From: Akebia trifoliata
Lineage: Eukaryota; Streptophyta; Magnoliopsida; Ranunculales; Lardizabalaceae
Assembly (NCBI GenBank): GCA_017979445.1
Contig: CM030717.1
Coordinates: 18,277,288 to 18,341,287, forward strand
Length of the DNA stretch: 64,000 nucleotides
Direction: 5' to 3'
Made by a program: the position numbers and the translations under genes. How positions within the stretch are numbered: position 1 is the stretch's first letter; every line of letters begins with the position of its first letter. The notes below the pieces were generated by a model, which was not told where the DNA came from, did not search any database, and saw only the letters and a program-made list of their open reading frames with translations. Below, in pieces: positions 1 through 10,814 of the stretch.

Positions 1-380
1 TTGAATTTTGTGAAAATTGGTGAAATAATTTATTTGGTTTCAATTTGTTGTTTATGTGTTTGAAAGAGTTTTCCTAAGCATAATGTAGGTTCTAGAGATG
101 TTTTGAGGTTAGGGGTATTTTGGTAATTTGATCATTTGTAGTGATTTTATCGTAAAACTTCTTTTTGTCTATAAGATGATAATTTCTATGTTTTTGGGTT
201 TATATTTTCCTAGCGTATTATGGTTTCTCCAGGTTTGTTAGTTCAAGATATATTGTCCGAATTTTTTAAAAACATCTGCTAACCAAATAGAGCATTGGAA
301 TAACCATCCATCATTGGGAACCGTCGAAATCGAGTTGATGAGTTAATTAATCAGGCGAGTGTAAAAATGAGGTGTCTACA
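1..380 (-). mobile_element. Ogre/Tat-type LTR, 5' part, minus orientation
   Basis: Read on the plus strand this is the right-hand end of an LTR lying in minus orientation. It ends in GGTGTCTACA at 371-380, the reverse complement of the LTR start TGTAGACACC. It aligns along its length with 33170-33541 and 46200-46577 in this window, sharing blocks such as tcctagcgta, catcattggga and taatcaggcg. The rest of the LTR lies off the left edge. The sequence after 380 (taaggtgcga) lacks the polypurine tract that flanks the other minus LTRs, so this looks like a solo LTR or the outer edge of a 5' LTR. No duplication can be tested because the other end is missing. Confidence 0.8.
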
Positions 381-771
381 TAAGGTGCGATCTGGATCGT
401 TAGATCTGAGATCAGACACAATCCGATGGCTCTTAAACCAAGAGACATTAAGTCATAACTCTTGGTCAACAGACACAAAAATGGTTATAAAAAACCAACC
501 AGAAATCAGATTTCTTCATTGAAATTTTTGTGTTATTCTTTTTCTAAGCTTAAGCTCTAGGCATCATTAGTTTCTTATTTTTTCGAATGTTCTAGACTAA
601 ATCAGACCGTACATAATCCTATTTAGTAACTTGAGTGTAGACTTATTTGTATCTTGAAGGCATTTGTTCTTTGACCCCTTGTGTACTATGGTTCAACCAG
701 TAGGGGAGAATATTTGTCTAAAAGAGATTGAATCACATTTGAGCCTAGAAGTTATTTTTCTTCCTTCATTG
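381..771. other. unassigned spacer, no gene seen
   Basis: About 390 bp of AT-rich sequence between the Ogre LTR and the RNase H-like fragment. A TATA-like ttataaaaaa lies near 485, followed by tcttcattga about 30 bp on, which could be an old LTR promoter or a chance match. No open frame longer than about 60 codons and no recognisable domain is present. It has no visible second copy in the window. Confidence 0.4.
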
Positions 772-1145
772 AATTATTCCCATTTTAAAAGTCAGACTTT
801 CCAACATTAGGGAGGGTTGGGCTTCATTTATGAATTGTAGAGGTGAAAGTATTTTTGCAGGATGGGCATCTATGGATGAGATGGACATAACAATTATTGA
901 GCTCACAACAATAATTGAGGCGATGAGGTTTGCAAAAATGAAAACCTTTAAGCAAATAATCAATTCTTCCGATTCTTTAAATTTTATTCAAAGTATAAGT
1001 AATGAAAGAGAAATTTCTTGGAAGTATATGGAACTTGTTACAAAAGTGCAAAAAATTTTAGAGACTTTTGTAACTTTATCATTTGAATTCTTTTGGAGAG
1101 AAACAAACAAGGTTGTCGATTTTCTTGCAAAATTTGAAAAACATA
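772..1145 (+). pseudogene. RNase H-like (RVT_3-type) domain fragment, 3' end cut by an LTR
   Basis: A plus-strand frame, open from about 775 with an ATG at 830, reads as the C-terminal half of a plant RNase H-like domain of the kind found at the end of LINE-type reverse transcriptases and in related cellular proteins. Visible marks are an acidic residue in IIELTTIIEAM, an Asp in SSDSLNFIQ, and the closing FFWRETNKVVDFLAKFE with its Asp, in the order expected for RNase H acidic residues. The frame is then truncated by the T-family LTR starting at 1146 and runs on only into LTR sequence to 1243. A second copy with the same LTR at the same base lies at 54481-54765. A tttttgcag just before 861 could be a splice acceptor. 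The identification rests on motif order, not on a search; a LINE origin is an inference. Confidence 0.6.
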
Positions 1146-1566
1146 TGTGGCACCCCCAAAACACTAATACAAGCCACATGTCAAATCTTGGGGTACTAGG
1201 TGGCGTCTTGAAATTTCAACATGGTTTTCTCAGTTTATGTTAGCATTTCAAGCTACTAAATACCTTTTTACCTGATAAACAATATACATTATATCATACA
1301 TATATACATATAAAATAGAATAATAACGGAAGCCTATATACATCTAATAATGTACGATAGATCAGAGTGTGAAAGGATAAATAAAATACAAGATTATACA
1401 AAAATTCCTCACACTAACAAAAATCCTAACTCTATACAAAATCTATAATACAACCTAGGCTAACTGACTTCACTAGGGGATATAGCTCCAATATTCATTA
1501 AGTAAAAAACTCTGGTCATCTATCTGACCCACCAGATGATCATCGTTAGTCGGTTCTACGTTCACT
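1146..1566 (-). mobile_element. T-family long gypsy LTR, first piece (3' end of LTR), minus
   Basis: Begins TGTGGCACCCCC, the reverse complement of the T-LTR 3' end (compare GGGGCACCACA at 38918-38928 and GACACCACA at 63560-63568). It continues colinear with 54766-55185. It is preceded by ACATA (1141-1145), the same five bases that precede the second copy at 54766. At 1566 it is split by the Athila element and resumes at 12028. No primer-binding site flanks its 3' end, so it is a solo LTR or the end of a lost element. Confidence 0.8.
1562..1566. repeat. target site duplication TCACT, left of the Athila element
   Basis: TCACT at 1562-1566 is repeated exactly at 12023-12027 directly outside the other LTR. 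The equivalent uninterrupted site near 55187 in the second T-LTR copy has a single similar stretch (tcacctca), which confirms a 5-bp duplication on insertion. Confidence 0.85.
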
Positions 1567-2774
1567 TGATGAGACTATCGTTGTTCTTCTCATCGGAGTT
1601 AATAATAATCTTAGTTTTACCTTACTTGTGGGGCAAGTAGGGGATCGAACCCAAGAGAAATGAGGAATAGAGCTAAGCTAAGAAGATAAAATCCAAATTA
1701 ACTAAAAGGAATTAAAACTGTTTTTCTTTGTATTTTTGAACTTATAAGAAGATGTAAAATTGCTAGAAAATAAACTAAAGTAAATGAAATTAAAAACAAG
1801 TGAACTTATGAATTAAAACACCACTGGAGGTGGATCTACCTAAAACATGTTAATGAGCAATTCCTAGTCTCTAGCCTTTTTATAACTCAATCATAAGGAC
1901 TTGGTGTTAGCTCCTTAGATCGGAAAGTTTTGCAAATAAAATGAAATAAGGGAACAAAAACAAAGTAGAATTCTTTGAAAACTTCTTACTATAAATTATC
2001 TAATTTAAGCATACTTTATCTTGATCTAATCTAAGCATAAAGTATCTATATTAAGAATAAAAGGTGCAAGAAACTTAAAGAGAATTCGTAAGCATTTTAA
2101 ATAAAAGAAAGGCATAAAATTAGAAATAACATAAGAACTTGCTCTAGGCTTTTCCACTCTCCAATGGAGGGGAACTTAGCCTAATGTCATTACAAGAGAG
2201 GGAAGATAAGAGATGAAAGAACTTTTCTTCATTTCATGGAGAAAATTACAACTTCTTCTTCTTCTACTTCTTATAAGACTATTTAACCAAAAGAAAATAA
2301 GTAGAAGATGAAAATACAAAAAATAAGAGAATAGGCTAAGAGCCTTAGATTAAAGGAGTCTTGGATAAGAGAACCAAGATGGGACCCTTTCTCTAGAAAT
2401 GAAGGTTCTATTTATAGAGAAAATGTGTGTAGAAGAGTTTAAAAGTAGCCTCCACTTTTCTTTGCACAAAAAGACAAAAGAGGAGAATATGAGTTAAGGA
2501 TTAGGGCATTCCAAAGGATTAGGGCATTCCAAAGTAGGCCCAAATGCTTTTGTCTTGAGATTTTGATTCCATTTGTTGATTTTCTACACAAGAAACACAC
2601 GTAATTAGATTTATCTAGTAAATAAATTTATTTATATATAATTAAGCCTAATTAACATACAACGTGGTGATTTGAGGCTTATCATGATTATTATCTTAAT
2701 ATGGATAAATAGGTACAAAAATCAAGATAAATATCCAAAAATTGTATGTATAATTGAGTGTTTGGAAACACTCA
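1567..2774 (-). repeat. Athila 3' LTR
   Basis: 1208 bp, same length as the other LTR at 10815-12022 and nearly identical. On the minus strand it starts TGAGTGTTTCC and ends GTCTCATCA. It contains a TATA box (tataaata on the minus strand, near 2409-2416). A direct repeat aaggattagggcattcc occurs twice in tandem near 2508-2534, in both LTRs. Confidence 0.95.
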
Positions 2775-2793
2775 TCACACCCTCAAACTTACC
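2775..2793 (-). other. Athila polypurine tract
   Basis: Directly inside the 3' LTR, the minus strand reads GGTAAGTTTGAGGGTGTGA, a purine-rich stretch where plus-strand DNA synthesis would be primed. A related tract, aagtttgggggtgtatggg on the minus strand near 3827-3846, lies about 1 kb further in and may be a second tract or a duplicated remnant. Confidence 0.75.
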
Positions 2794-4026
2794 TTTTTCT
2801 AGTGCCTAGAATATAAAACTGCCACTTTCGCAGCCACCTCGACTACATTTAGCAAATGCAGCAAGCCCTTGAACCTCTAGGTTACCCCTAGTGGACGAGT
2901 TTGACTCGTGAGGGTTTGCAGAAAATATACCCACAAAATTTGAAAACAACTTTGAAGTAAAAATAGTCAAAATCAAAACTTATATTGAAAAGCACAAGTC
3001 TTTTTTTTTCAATCAATTGGAAGTACTGCTTGATGTAGAGTCCCAACCCTTATTTCTCTATGACAAAACTTAGACTTAAATTGACCTTTGAGCGATAGTG
3101 ATTCTAACTTAGAAATTTAAGAGATTCGATTTCCTCAAATGAGTTTCAACCTTCTAACTACTCAAGAATAATTGGAGTAACTTAGGGTTTAATTCTAAAT
3201 TTAGCATCCTATCTGGGGTAGTGAGAAGTGTGGATATTCACTTTAACACCTCTAAGGGGTTTTATCTGTGATATTCTAGTATACTCACATTTTTACACTT
3301 GATGGCTTTCACCCTACTAAAACTTTATATAAACTTTTAGATCTTTGATTTTTTTTTTTTTTTTTTTTGAAAGGTCTCTTTTTTTCTATTACTTCTTCAT
3401 TCTTTTTCTAAGAAAAGTAGGCAGCCCTTTTCAAGGTACCCAGTCTAATTCAATGGTTGCTGTACAAGGTGTATACAACCCAGTTCTGTTTTTCTTCTAA
3501 TCAGCCAACAAATTGAATAAGGAAGTCAAAGTTCATCAAACCTAATTTTTCCTTAAACTCTAGGTAGAAAGAAGGTAATAAGCTCTTTTAATACAATCTA
3601 GACTCTTGGTAACCTTATTAGAAGTGACTATAAACCAAAAGATAACTTTGCTCTAATTTTTGCCTAAGAGAAACATAAATGGGGACTCCAGATCATAGCT
3701 TCCAATTAAATATTTTTAACTAAGTGCTTAAAGATACAAGCTAAGATTTTGAGTAAAATACAACAAAGTCGCCAACAAAATTTTTATTTTTATTTTTTGA
3801 AAGAAGAAAATAATAAGTGAAAATCCGACCCATACACCCCCAAACTTAAACATTATATTGTCCTCAATATTTCAACATATACATGCAAAAGTAAAATTGA
3901 AATTAACAAAATGAAATGAAGTGGGTTAGATAGCACCTGAGACAGACCCTGTAGTCCTGTTGATATTTAACACAATGTCCCTTGAAGTGCATGGATTGTC
4001 TCCCAGAAGCACTAAGTTTAACGTCT
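2794..4026 (-). other. Athila 3' noncoding region
   Basis: About 1.2 kb between the integrase stop and the 3' LTR. Some Athila elements carry an envelope-like ORF in this interval, but here no frame longer than about 60 codons is seen. A long T run (3349-3369) and the stretch ttgaggacaatataatg on the minus strand near 3850-3866 are typical of the noncoding tail of this lineage. I see no gene. Confidence 0.6.
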
Positions 4027-5237
4027 TTAGCTAGACGAAAATATAGTTAATTTTGATAGACGGTCATCGAGAAAAAGAACTTCCTCCTGCGGAACATACT
4101 CGAGAAACGGTTTGAGACGTTGGCCATTCACTTTGAAAGTGGATCCGTCCTTAGGATTAAGGACTTCAACAATACCATGGGGGTAAACTGTTTGGATAAT
4201 ATATGGGCCAGTCCATCGAGACTTAAGTTTTCCTGGAAAAATGTGGAGTCTATTATCATACAACAAAACTTTTTGATTAGGAATGAAATTCCTCCTAAGA
4301 ATGTGCCTATCGTGAAAGAATTTGGTACGCTCTTTGTACCTTTTGGCACAATCATACGAGTCATTTCTAATCTCTTCTAACTCGTCTAGTTGTAACTTTC
4401 GCTTCTCACCGGCTTTATCAAAATCAAAGTTGAGGCGTTTGATTGCCCAATATGCACGATGTTCTAGTTCTACAGGGAGATGGTAGGCCTTGCCAAAAAC
4501 TAATCGGTAGGGAGACATCCCTATGGGTGTCTTGAATGTAGTCCTCTAGGCCTAGAGTGAATCACTCAATCTCAAAGACCAATCTTTCCTTGAAGGATTG
4601 ACTATTTTTTCTAAGATAGTCTTTATTTCCCTGTTAGAAATCTCCACTTGTCCACTTGTTGTGGGTGGTAAGGTGTGGCAACCTTATGCGTTATGAGGTA
4701 TTTCTTCATCAACGCAGCAAAGATCTTGTTGCAAAAATGCGAGCCACCATCACTTATGATAGCTCGCGGAGTACCAAATCTTGAAAAAATTGTCTCCTTG
4801 ATGAATTTTATCACAACCTTGTGATCGTTAGTTCTACATGCCACAGCTTCGACCCATTTTGACACATAGTCAACGGCAACTAGGATGTATTGGTAACCCT
4901 GGGAGATAGGAAAGGGTCCCATGAAGTCTATACCCCACACGTCAAAAATTTCGATGATCAGTATAGGATTTTGAGGCATTTCATTTCTCTTAGAGATTTT
5001 TCCTAATCTTTGACATCTATCACAAGATTTGCTAAACTCGTGGGCATCACGAAAAATACTAGGCTAGAAAAAATCGCATTGTAGGATTTTCATGGCGGTC
5101 TTCTTACCACTGAAGTGCCCTCCGCAGGCATGATTATGGCAAAACTCTAGGATACTGACTTGCTCACAGGTTGGAATACAACGTCTAATGATTTGATCAG
5201 GACAATACTTAAATAAGTATGGCTCATCCCAGAAATA
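4027..5237 (-). pseudogene. Athila integrase region, frameshifted
   Basis: Minus-strand pol continues here in pieces. Near 5080-5190 lies a His/Cys zinc-binding part (HNHACGGHFSGK then SCDRCQR). 4979-4623 carries the catalytic core with [10 protein letters not shown] (first Asp) and IISDGGSHF (second Asp). A one-base shift at the HPQ segment near 4640-4650 throws the frame off just before the expected catalytic Glu. The C-terminal domain is open again at 4518-4027 (163 codons, from [10 protein letters not shown] to a stop), typical of the Athila integrase tail with a GPY/F-like [18 protein letters not shown]. The product would insert the element's cDNA into the genome. This copy is broken by frame changes between 5237 and 4979 and between 4623 and 4518. 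Confidence 0.85.
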
Positions 5238-7017
5238 TCATTTTGTTTTTGACAGAAGACGGAGTTTCTCTTGACTAGTCATTTTGACTGGGAATTGACC
5301 TGTAACTAGGTAGTTGACAATGTCCGCATACCATGGAGCATTGACTTGAGAGATTTGCATAAGTTGCTCATCGGAAAAGGATTCAGAGATGGGTAAGGAT
5401 TCCTCGGATGGCTTGTTAACTATCCTAGACAAGTGATCAGCTACGACATTTTCTGCCCCTTTTTTGTCTCGGATCTCGAGATCAAACTCTTGTAGAAGTA
5501 GAATCCAACGGATTAACCTTGCTTTAGCATCTTTCTTTGATAGAAGGTACTTCAATGCTGCGTGGTCTGTGTAGATACGACTTTAGATCCTATGAGGTAG
5601 GGGCGGAATTTTTCAATGGCATAACCACTGCTAGCATTTCCTTCTCTGTTGTAGAGTAATTAAGCTGAGCATCGTTTAGGGTTTTACTAGCATATTGGAT
5701 AACATGAGGTTGTTTTTCAATTCGCTGACCCAAAACAGCGCCTATTGCATAATCTGAAGCGTCGCACATAACTTCGAATGGAATGCTCCAGTTTGGAGGT
5801 TGAATAATAGGTGCCAAGGTTAACTCAGACTTGAGCTTGTTGAACGCAGAGAGACATGACTCTGAAAAGTCGAAAGGAACATCCTTTCCCAATAGCTCAC
5901 ATAAAGGTTTCGAGATTTTCTCGAAATCTTTAATGAATCTACGATAGAAACCTGCATGACCTAGGAATGATCTAATTTCTTTGACCGTTTTAGGATGTGG
6001 TAATTTTTCAATTAGACCTACCTTTGCCTTATCTACCTCAATCCCCTTAGCAGAAATAATGTGCCCTAGCACAATCCCCGATGTTACCATGAAATGGCAT
6101 TTTTCCCAATTGAGGACTAGATTGACCTCTTTGCAACGTACAAGGACTAAAGTCAAGTGATGGAGACATTCCTCAAAACTTGATCAAAAAACTGAAAAAT
6201 CGTCCATGAATACTTCGAGATATTTTTCTAGCATGTCAGAAACTATACTCATCATGCACCGTTGAAAAGTAGCGGGTGCATTGCACGATCCAAAAGGCAT
6301 GCGACGATACGCGAAAGTTTCGAAAGGACAGGTGAAAGTTATTTTCTCTTGATCGATTGGAGCAACGGGTATCTGGTTGTACCCGGAATAACCATCTAAG
6401 AAGTAATAGTAAGAATGTCCTGTCAGACGCTCTAACATTTGATCAATGAAAGGTAAGGGGAAATGATCCTTAGGAGTCATCGAGTTGAGTTTTCTATAGT
6501 CAATACACACTCTCCATCCATTTTGGACTCGAGCGGGGATTAATTCATTGTATTGGTTCACTACCACAGTGATATCAGACTTCTTAGGAACTACTTGTAT
6601 AGGACTCACCCAACGACTGTCAGAGATAGGATAGATAATACCCGCATCTAGCAATTTCATCACTTCCATCCGAACTACATCTTTCATGATAGGATTTAGC
6701 CGTCTCTGAGATTCTAAGGAAGGCTTAGCGAAATCCTCTAAACGAATATGGTGCATTACCACAGATGGACTAATTCCCTTGATATCAGCTATGGTCCAAC
6801 CAATAGCTTCTTGATGTTCTTTTAATACTCCTAAGAACTTTTCCTCTTGAACTTCATTAAGGTGAGAGGAAATGATCACAGGCAAGGTTTGATTCTTACC
6901 AAGAAATGCATATCTCAAGGTCTCTGGAAGCGACTTGAGTTCTAATTTTGGAGACTCGATATAAGAAGGAACAAGATTGGATGTGCGCACAGGATGACTT
7001 TCAATTTTTGGTGCCAC
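5238..7017 (-). pseudogene. Athila reverse transcriptase and RNase H, one nonsense codon and a frameshift
   Basis: Open from about 7017 to 6184 with the RT fingers and palm (GWRVCIDYRKLN, MPFGSCNAPATFQRCM, then the active-site EVFMDDFSVF, FMDD variant of YxDD). A TGA at 6184-6186 stops the frame right after FMDDFSVF. The same frame is open again to 5590, covering thumb, connection and the start of RNase H (EVMCDASDYAIGAVL with its Asp, then STTEKEMLAV with its Glu). A frame change near 5560-5600 moves to the frame ending at 5238, which holds [11 protein letters not shown]. Converts element RNA to cDNA and degrades the template. Apart from these lesions the reading is long and clean, in keeping with the low LTR divergence. 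Confidence 0.92.
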
Positions 7018-7973
7018 CGCACAAAATCTAAGAGTGGAACAGATTCAAGCAAAGCATTGACTTCGCTTATAGACTCTTCGACGTCCAAGTCAAGGCCAAA
7101 GTGAGCCAAACATTTTGTTAGGGGATCAGAGTACCCTAACTCTTGATATGTTTGATTGACTAGCGTATCTATCATGTTCACTTCCTCCATACCATCATCT
7201 ACATCAATTCCTTGAAAATTGTGGAAGACGTTCAGTTTCACTTTCATATCTCCAAATGCTAAAGTCATAATTCCGTTTCTACAACGAATGACTGCGTCAG
7301 ATGTGGCTAAGAATGAACGTCTTAAGATGATAGGAATATGACTGTTCGAATTAATGACTGGCTCTGTGTCTAAGACAACAAAGTCAACAGGAAAATAGAA
7401 ATCTTTGACTTTAACTATCACGTCCTCAACTATACCTTTTGAAATTTTTATGGACCTATCGACTAGACTCAACGTGATATCGGTGGGTTTCAAAACCCCT
7501 AAACTTAATTGTTTATAAATCGAATATGGTAAAAGGTTCACACTAGCCCCTAAGTCTAAGAGACATTTTTTGACCACTTGATTTCCAATATGAATGGAAA
7601 TTGTCGGACATCCAGGATCCTTAAATTTTGGTGCAATTGTTTGTTGGATGAGTGACGAAGCTTGGGCTGCCATGATAGCTTCCCGAGAAAATGGTGTTTT
7701 CCTTTTAGCTGTGGTTAAATCCTTTAGGAATTTTGCATAAGAAGGTATCTGCTTAATGGCATCTAGGAATGGGATATTGATATGCACATTTTGGAAGACT
7801 TCTAAGACACCCTCAAATTGCTTACCTTTTTTAGAATCTCTAAGGCGATGGGGAAATGGAGCTTTTGGAATTGGCAAAATGATAGGAGGATTTTCCAAAT
7901 CTTTCTCTTTCTCTATTGGAGACTCTATGACTTCTTTTTGAACTTTGTCCTTCTCTAGGACTTTTTCTCCCAT
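6942..7973 (-). pseudogene. Athila protease region, out of frame with gag and RT
   Basis: A 343-codon frame on the minus strand starting two bases from the gag stop. It carries a retroviral-type aspartic protease segment with CLLDLGASVNLLPYSIYKQL; LDLGAS is the usual Athila form of the DSGA active site. The flap and the hydrophobic IILRRSFLATSDAVI lie downstream. The frame overlaps the start of the RT frame (7017) by 76 bp, and the RT is in the gag frame, not this one. In intact Athila elements gag and pol are usually continuous, so two compensating indels, one near 7975 and one near 7000, are the likely cause. Not a separate gene. Confidence 0.85.
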
Positions 7974-7974
7974 G

Positions 7975-9627
7975 TCAAAGGTTGGACCTTGTTGTCCACT
8001 TTTTTCCCGAACGCAAGGTGTGGATAGCCTGGACTGAGTCTTGTGGAGCTCCAGAATGGCTTCCTACTTCGTATTGACCTTTCGATCCGTTTGGAATCAA
8101 AGGTTGACCTCTAGGGTTAGGGATAGTCTGACTAGGAAATTGACCTTTCTCTCTCCCACTCAAGGAGAGAGCTAACTGCCCCAACTGAACTTCCATCTTA
8201 GCTATGGATTGCGCAGTGACCTGGTTAATCTGAGTTTGATTTTGATGGGTTTGCTGTTGAGTTTGGATGAACTGTTGTTGCTGTCTCATCAACTCGGCAA
8301 TCATAGATTCTAAGGACGACTGTTGTTGGGCAGGCTGCTGGTAATTGGTCATGGGATCTGGTATGATGGCTCTGCAATCTGTAGATTGTTGGGGTTGATA
8401 AGGGACTTGAGGAACAATAGCTTGGTTTGTGGAAGAACCAGATTGCCTAGGAAAACTCCTATTGTAACCTGACGGACCACTAGATTGAATAGGTTCGTTC
8501 TGTCTGTATGAGAAATTAGGATGGAACCTATTATCTGGGTGATACGTTTGGCTAAAAGAGTTTGGAGTTGGCTTCCTAAAAGCACTATAGCCATTAATCG
8601 CATTTGCTTGTTCAGCTTTGATTTGAGGCAAGGTGGGACAACACTCGACCAAATGGTCGTTGCCGTCGCATATGACGCACAAAGAACTCGGTTCGACAGT
8701 CACTTGCGAAATTGCACGAGGGTCTAGGTGAGGTTTGGATGCTGAGATGGTAAAGGCATCTAACTTCTTCGTGAGATTGTTCATCCCACTCACTAGACTA
8801 GACATAACATTTTTGAGATCAGGGTCTGCCTTCATCTCATACATGCCTGTCTTTCTAACCGGATCATCTCTATCAAATTCTTCTTGGTTAGTACTCCAAT
8901 TTTGAGTACTCTCGGCTAACTCTACGAGGAAATCGTACGCTTGGTTGGGAGTCTGGTTCATGAACTGACCCTTATGCATTGACTCGACTAAGGTACGTTG
9001 ATTCATTGTTAATCCTCTATAAAAACTTTGCACCAACTGTGCTTTGTCAATGCCATGGTGTGGGCACTTGACCAATAAATCATTGAATCTTTCCCAAGTT
9101 TGGGAAAATTCATCATCAGGACGGGCTCTAAAATTTCTAATAGAGTCCTTCATTTTCTCAGTTTTGGCCACGGGATAGAATTTGGCCATAAATTTCTTGG
9201 ATAGAACATCCCAGGTAGATATGGAATTGGGTGTTAGGGAGTTCAACCACGCAGCTGCGTGGTCTTCCAAGGATAACGGGAACAGAATAAGCTTGATACT
9301 CTCCTCATCTAGATTCTGATTTCTAAAAGTTTGACATATAGTCAAGAATCGATTAAGATGGGTGTAAGGTTGTTCACGCTCTAAACCGTGGAACTTAGGG
9401 AGCATATTAATGGTGGCAGCCCTAATTTCAAACTGAGGTGCATTGTTCAATGGTAAAACAATGCATGTAGGAGGAGATGCGGAAGCTGGAGCGAAGAGCT
9501 CATTGAGAGTTCGCTCTCGATCACCCATCATAACTACTGATGGTGTCTTGCGTATCCTACTGATGGTACGTTCGATCTCAGGATCAAATGGTTCTAACAC
9601 GTTGTTTTGTGAACGTCTACCAAGCAT
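7975..9627 (-). CDS. gag: Athila gag (capsid/nucleocapsid) protein
   Basis: A 550-codon open frame from the ATG at 9627 (the frame is open to 9648 but has no ATG further up). Near its first third it has the plant retrotransposon Gag domain, with PKFHGLEREQPYTHLNRF, then AAWLNSLTPNSISTWDVLS and KFMAKFYPVAKTEK. A zinc knuckle follows (CVICDGNDHLVECC, CX2CX4HX4C), then a Gln/Pro-rich C-terminal third with runs such as MRQQQQFIQTQQQ. Gag packages the element RNA into virus-like particles. It is the only retroelement ORF in the window that looks intact. The stop (TAG near 7975) is followed two bases on by the protease frame, so the stop may itself be a frameshift product. Confidence 0.92.
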   Translation of the reverse strand: MLGRRSQNNVLEPFDPEIERTISRIRKTPSVVMMGDRERTLNELFAPASASPPTCIVLPLNNAPQFEIRAATINMLPKFHGLEREQPYTHLNRFLTICQTFRNQNLDEESIKLILFPLSLEDHAAAWLNSLTPNSISTWDVLSKKFMAKFYPVAKTEKMKDSIRNFRARPDDEFSQTWERFNDLLVKCPHHGIDKAQLVQSFYRGLTMNQRTLVESMHKGQFMNQTPNQAYDFLVELAESTQNWSTNQEEFDRDDPVRKTGMYEMKADPDLKNVMSSLVSGMNNLTKKLDAFTISASKPHLDPRAISQVTVEPSSLCVICDGNDHLVECCPTLPQIKAEQANAINGYSAFRKPTPNSFSQTYHPDNRFHPNFSYRQNEPIQSSGPSGYNRSFPRQSGSSTNQAIVPQVPYQPQQSTDCRAIIPDPMTNYQQPAQQQSSLESMIAELMRQQQQFIQTQQQTHQNQTQINQVTAQSIAKMEVQLGQLALSLSGREKGQFPSQTIPNPRGQPLIPNGSKGQYEVGSHSGAPQDSVQAIHTLRSGKKWTTRSNL

Positions 9628-10790
9628 GCAAATCACACAGTCGATCAAACAATCACAAAAAGAAAAGACTGGACCTAGATAGGTTGCCTAAAGCTAGACA
9701 GCTCCTAACTGGGTAGAAATAGCGCAACTAGCCTTCCAACTCGATTCTATGAAGTCAAGTTTGAATCATTCGGATCTCCAGATCGGAGGAGGCGCACAAT
9801 GCATAAGCAAGGGCACTCTTAAATACCTCCTTTCTTGAATAGACTGAGTCTATCCCCTCAAAGGGCAAGATCTTACTAGATAGAAAAATGACCAAGAAAC
9901 GCAATTGGCACAACTTGAAGCGGAATTTCTCCTATTGAGCTCGTGGGCCCTATAGTCAAGTCTAATTGATTTTAATTAATTTGATTGGATGACTAGTGAG
10001 TTGATTATCCTAATTAGAGCAAGGAATTGGTAATGACTTCCAATCCTTATCTTATCATGCCATCCCTAGGAGAGGGGTGCTCTTTACTACTTAATTAACT
10101 ATTCCAAGTGTGTGCAAATTGAAAAAATAACATACAAAGGCAAGGAGTAACCCACTAGCAAAGAGAGGCGTGGGTGTTTCGAGATTACCTCCCGTGCTAG
10201 ACGGGGTGAAGACAGTTTGAGTCGACTTAGGCCACCAACTCCAATTTTGGTGTGCGAACCTAAGGAGCCGTGACGGTATTGTCCACCCGTCGTCCTTCCT
10301 TAGTCTATTACAATCCAAGCCTTCTTGGATAATTAAAAAAAATTTACAAAGAATCTTATACAAGTGTTTCTAAAACAAAAAATAAACCTAAATAAATGTT
10401 CACCTACAAGAAGCAAAAAAGAAATGTTAGCAGAAATGATAGTAAACGGACTCAAAAATAAATCTGACTTACCACAATCTTGCTGACTTTGTCATATTTT
10501 ATAGAAAATTTTGTTCTACCCCAAATCGATATATTATAATAGATAATCGGAGATCGGAGCAGAAAGTTACAGTCAGTTTAAGTTCTGCTGTCAAGGGTGA
10601 AAAAAAAACGGGAATGAATTTTTTTTCCAATATTTTTTTCTTCTTTATTCTCTCTTAAAACCTCAAGAACACTTGAAATTATAGAAAGAAATCAAAAGAA
10701 AAAAAATAAAAAAATAAATAAAAAAATAAAAAATAAAAAAATGAAAGAAATTAATTTTAAATCAAAACTTACCACTAATACCTTTACCTT
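9628..10790 (-). other. Athila leader between primer site and gag
   Basis: About 1.16 kb of leader RNA sequence. It is low in coding signal: a 90-codon frame at 10363-10091 has no recognisable domain and looks fortuitous. Next to the primer site lies a long A/T-only stretch (10690-10745, repeats of aaaaataaa), probably from slippage. Confidence 0.7.
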
Positions 10791-10808
10791 TCCCCGGCAG
10801 CGGCGCCA
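10791..10808 (-). other. Athila primer-binding site, tRNA-Asp type
   Basis: On the minus strand TGGCGCCGCTGCCGGGGA lies six bases downstream of the 5' LTR. It complements the 3' end of plant tRNA-Asp with one apparent mismatch (CGCTGC where the tRNA-Asp complement is CGTTGC, from my knowledge of the tRNA). tRNA-Asp priming is usual for Athila. Confidence 0.9.
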
Positions 10809-10814
10809 AAATTC

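Noticed and set aside
2775..4026. Envelope-like ORF of the Athila element
   Set aside because: No frame of useful length and no membrane segment is present in this interval.
10091..10363. 90-codon minus-strand frame in the Athila leader
   Set aside because: No domain, and Athila leaders normally lack a gene here; the reading looks fortuitous.
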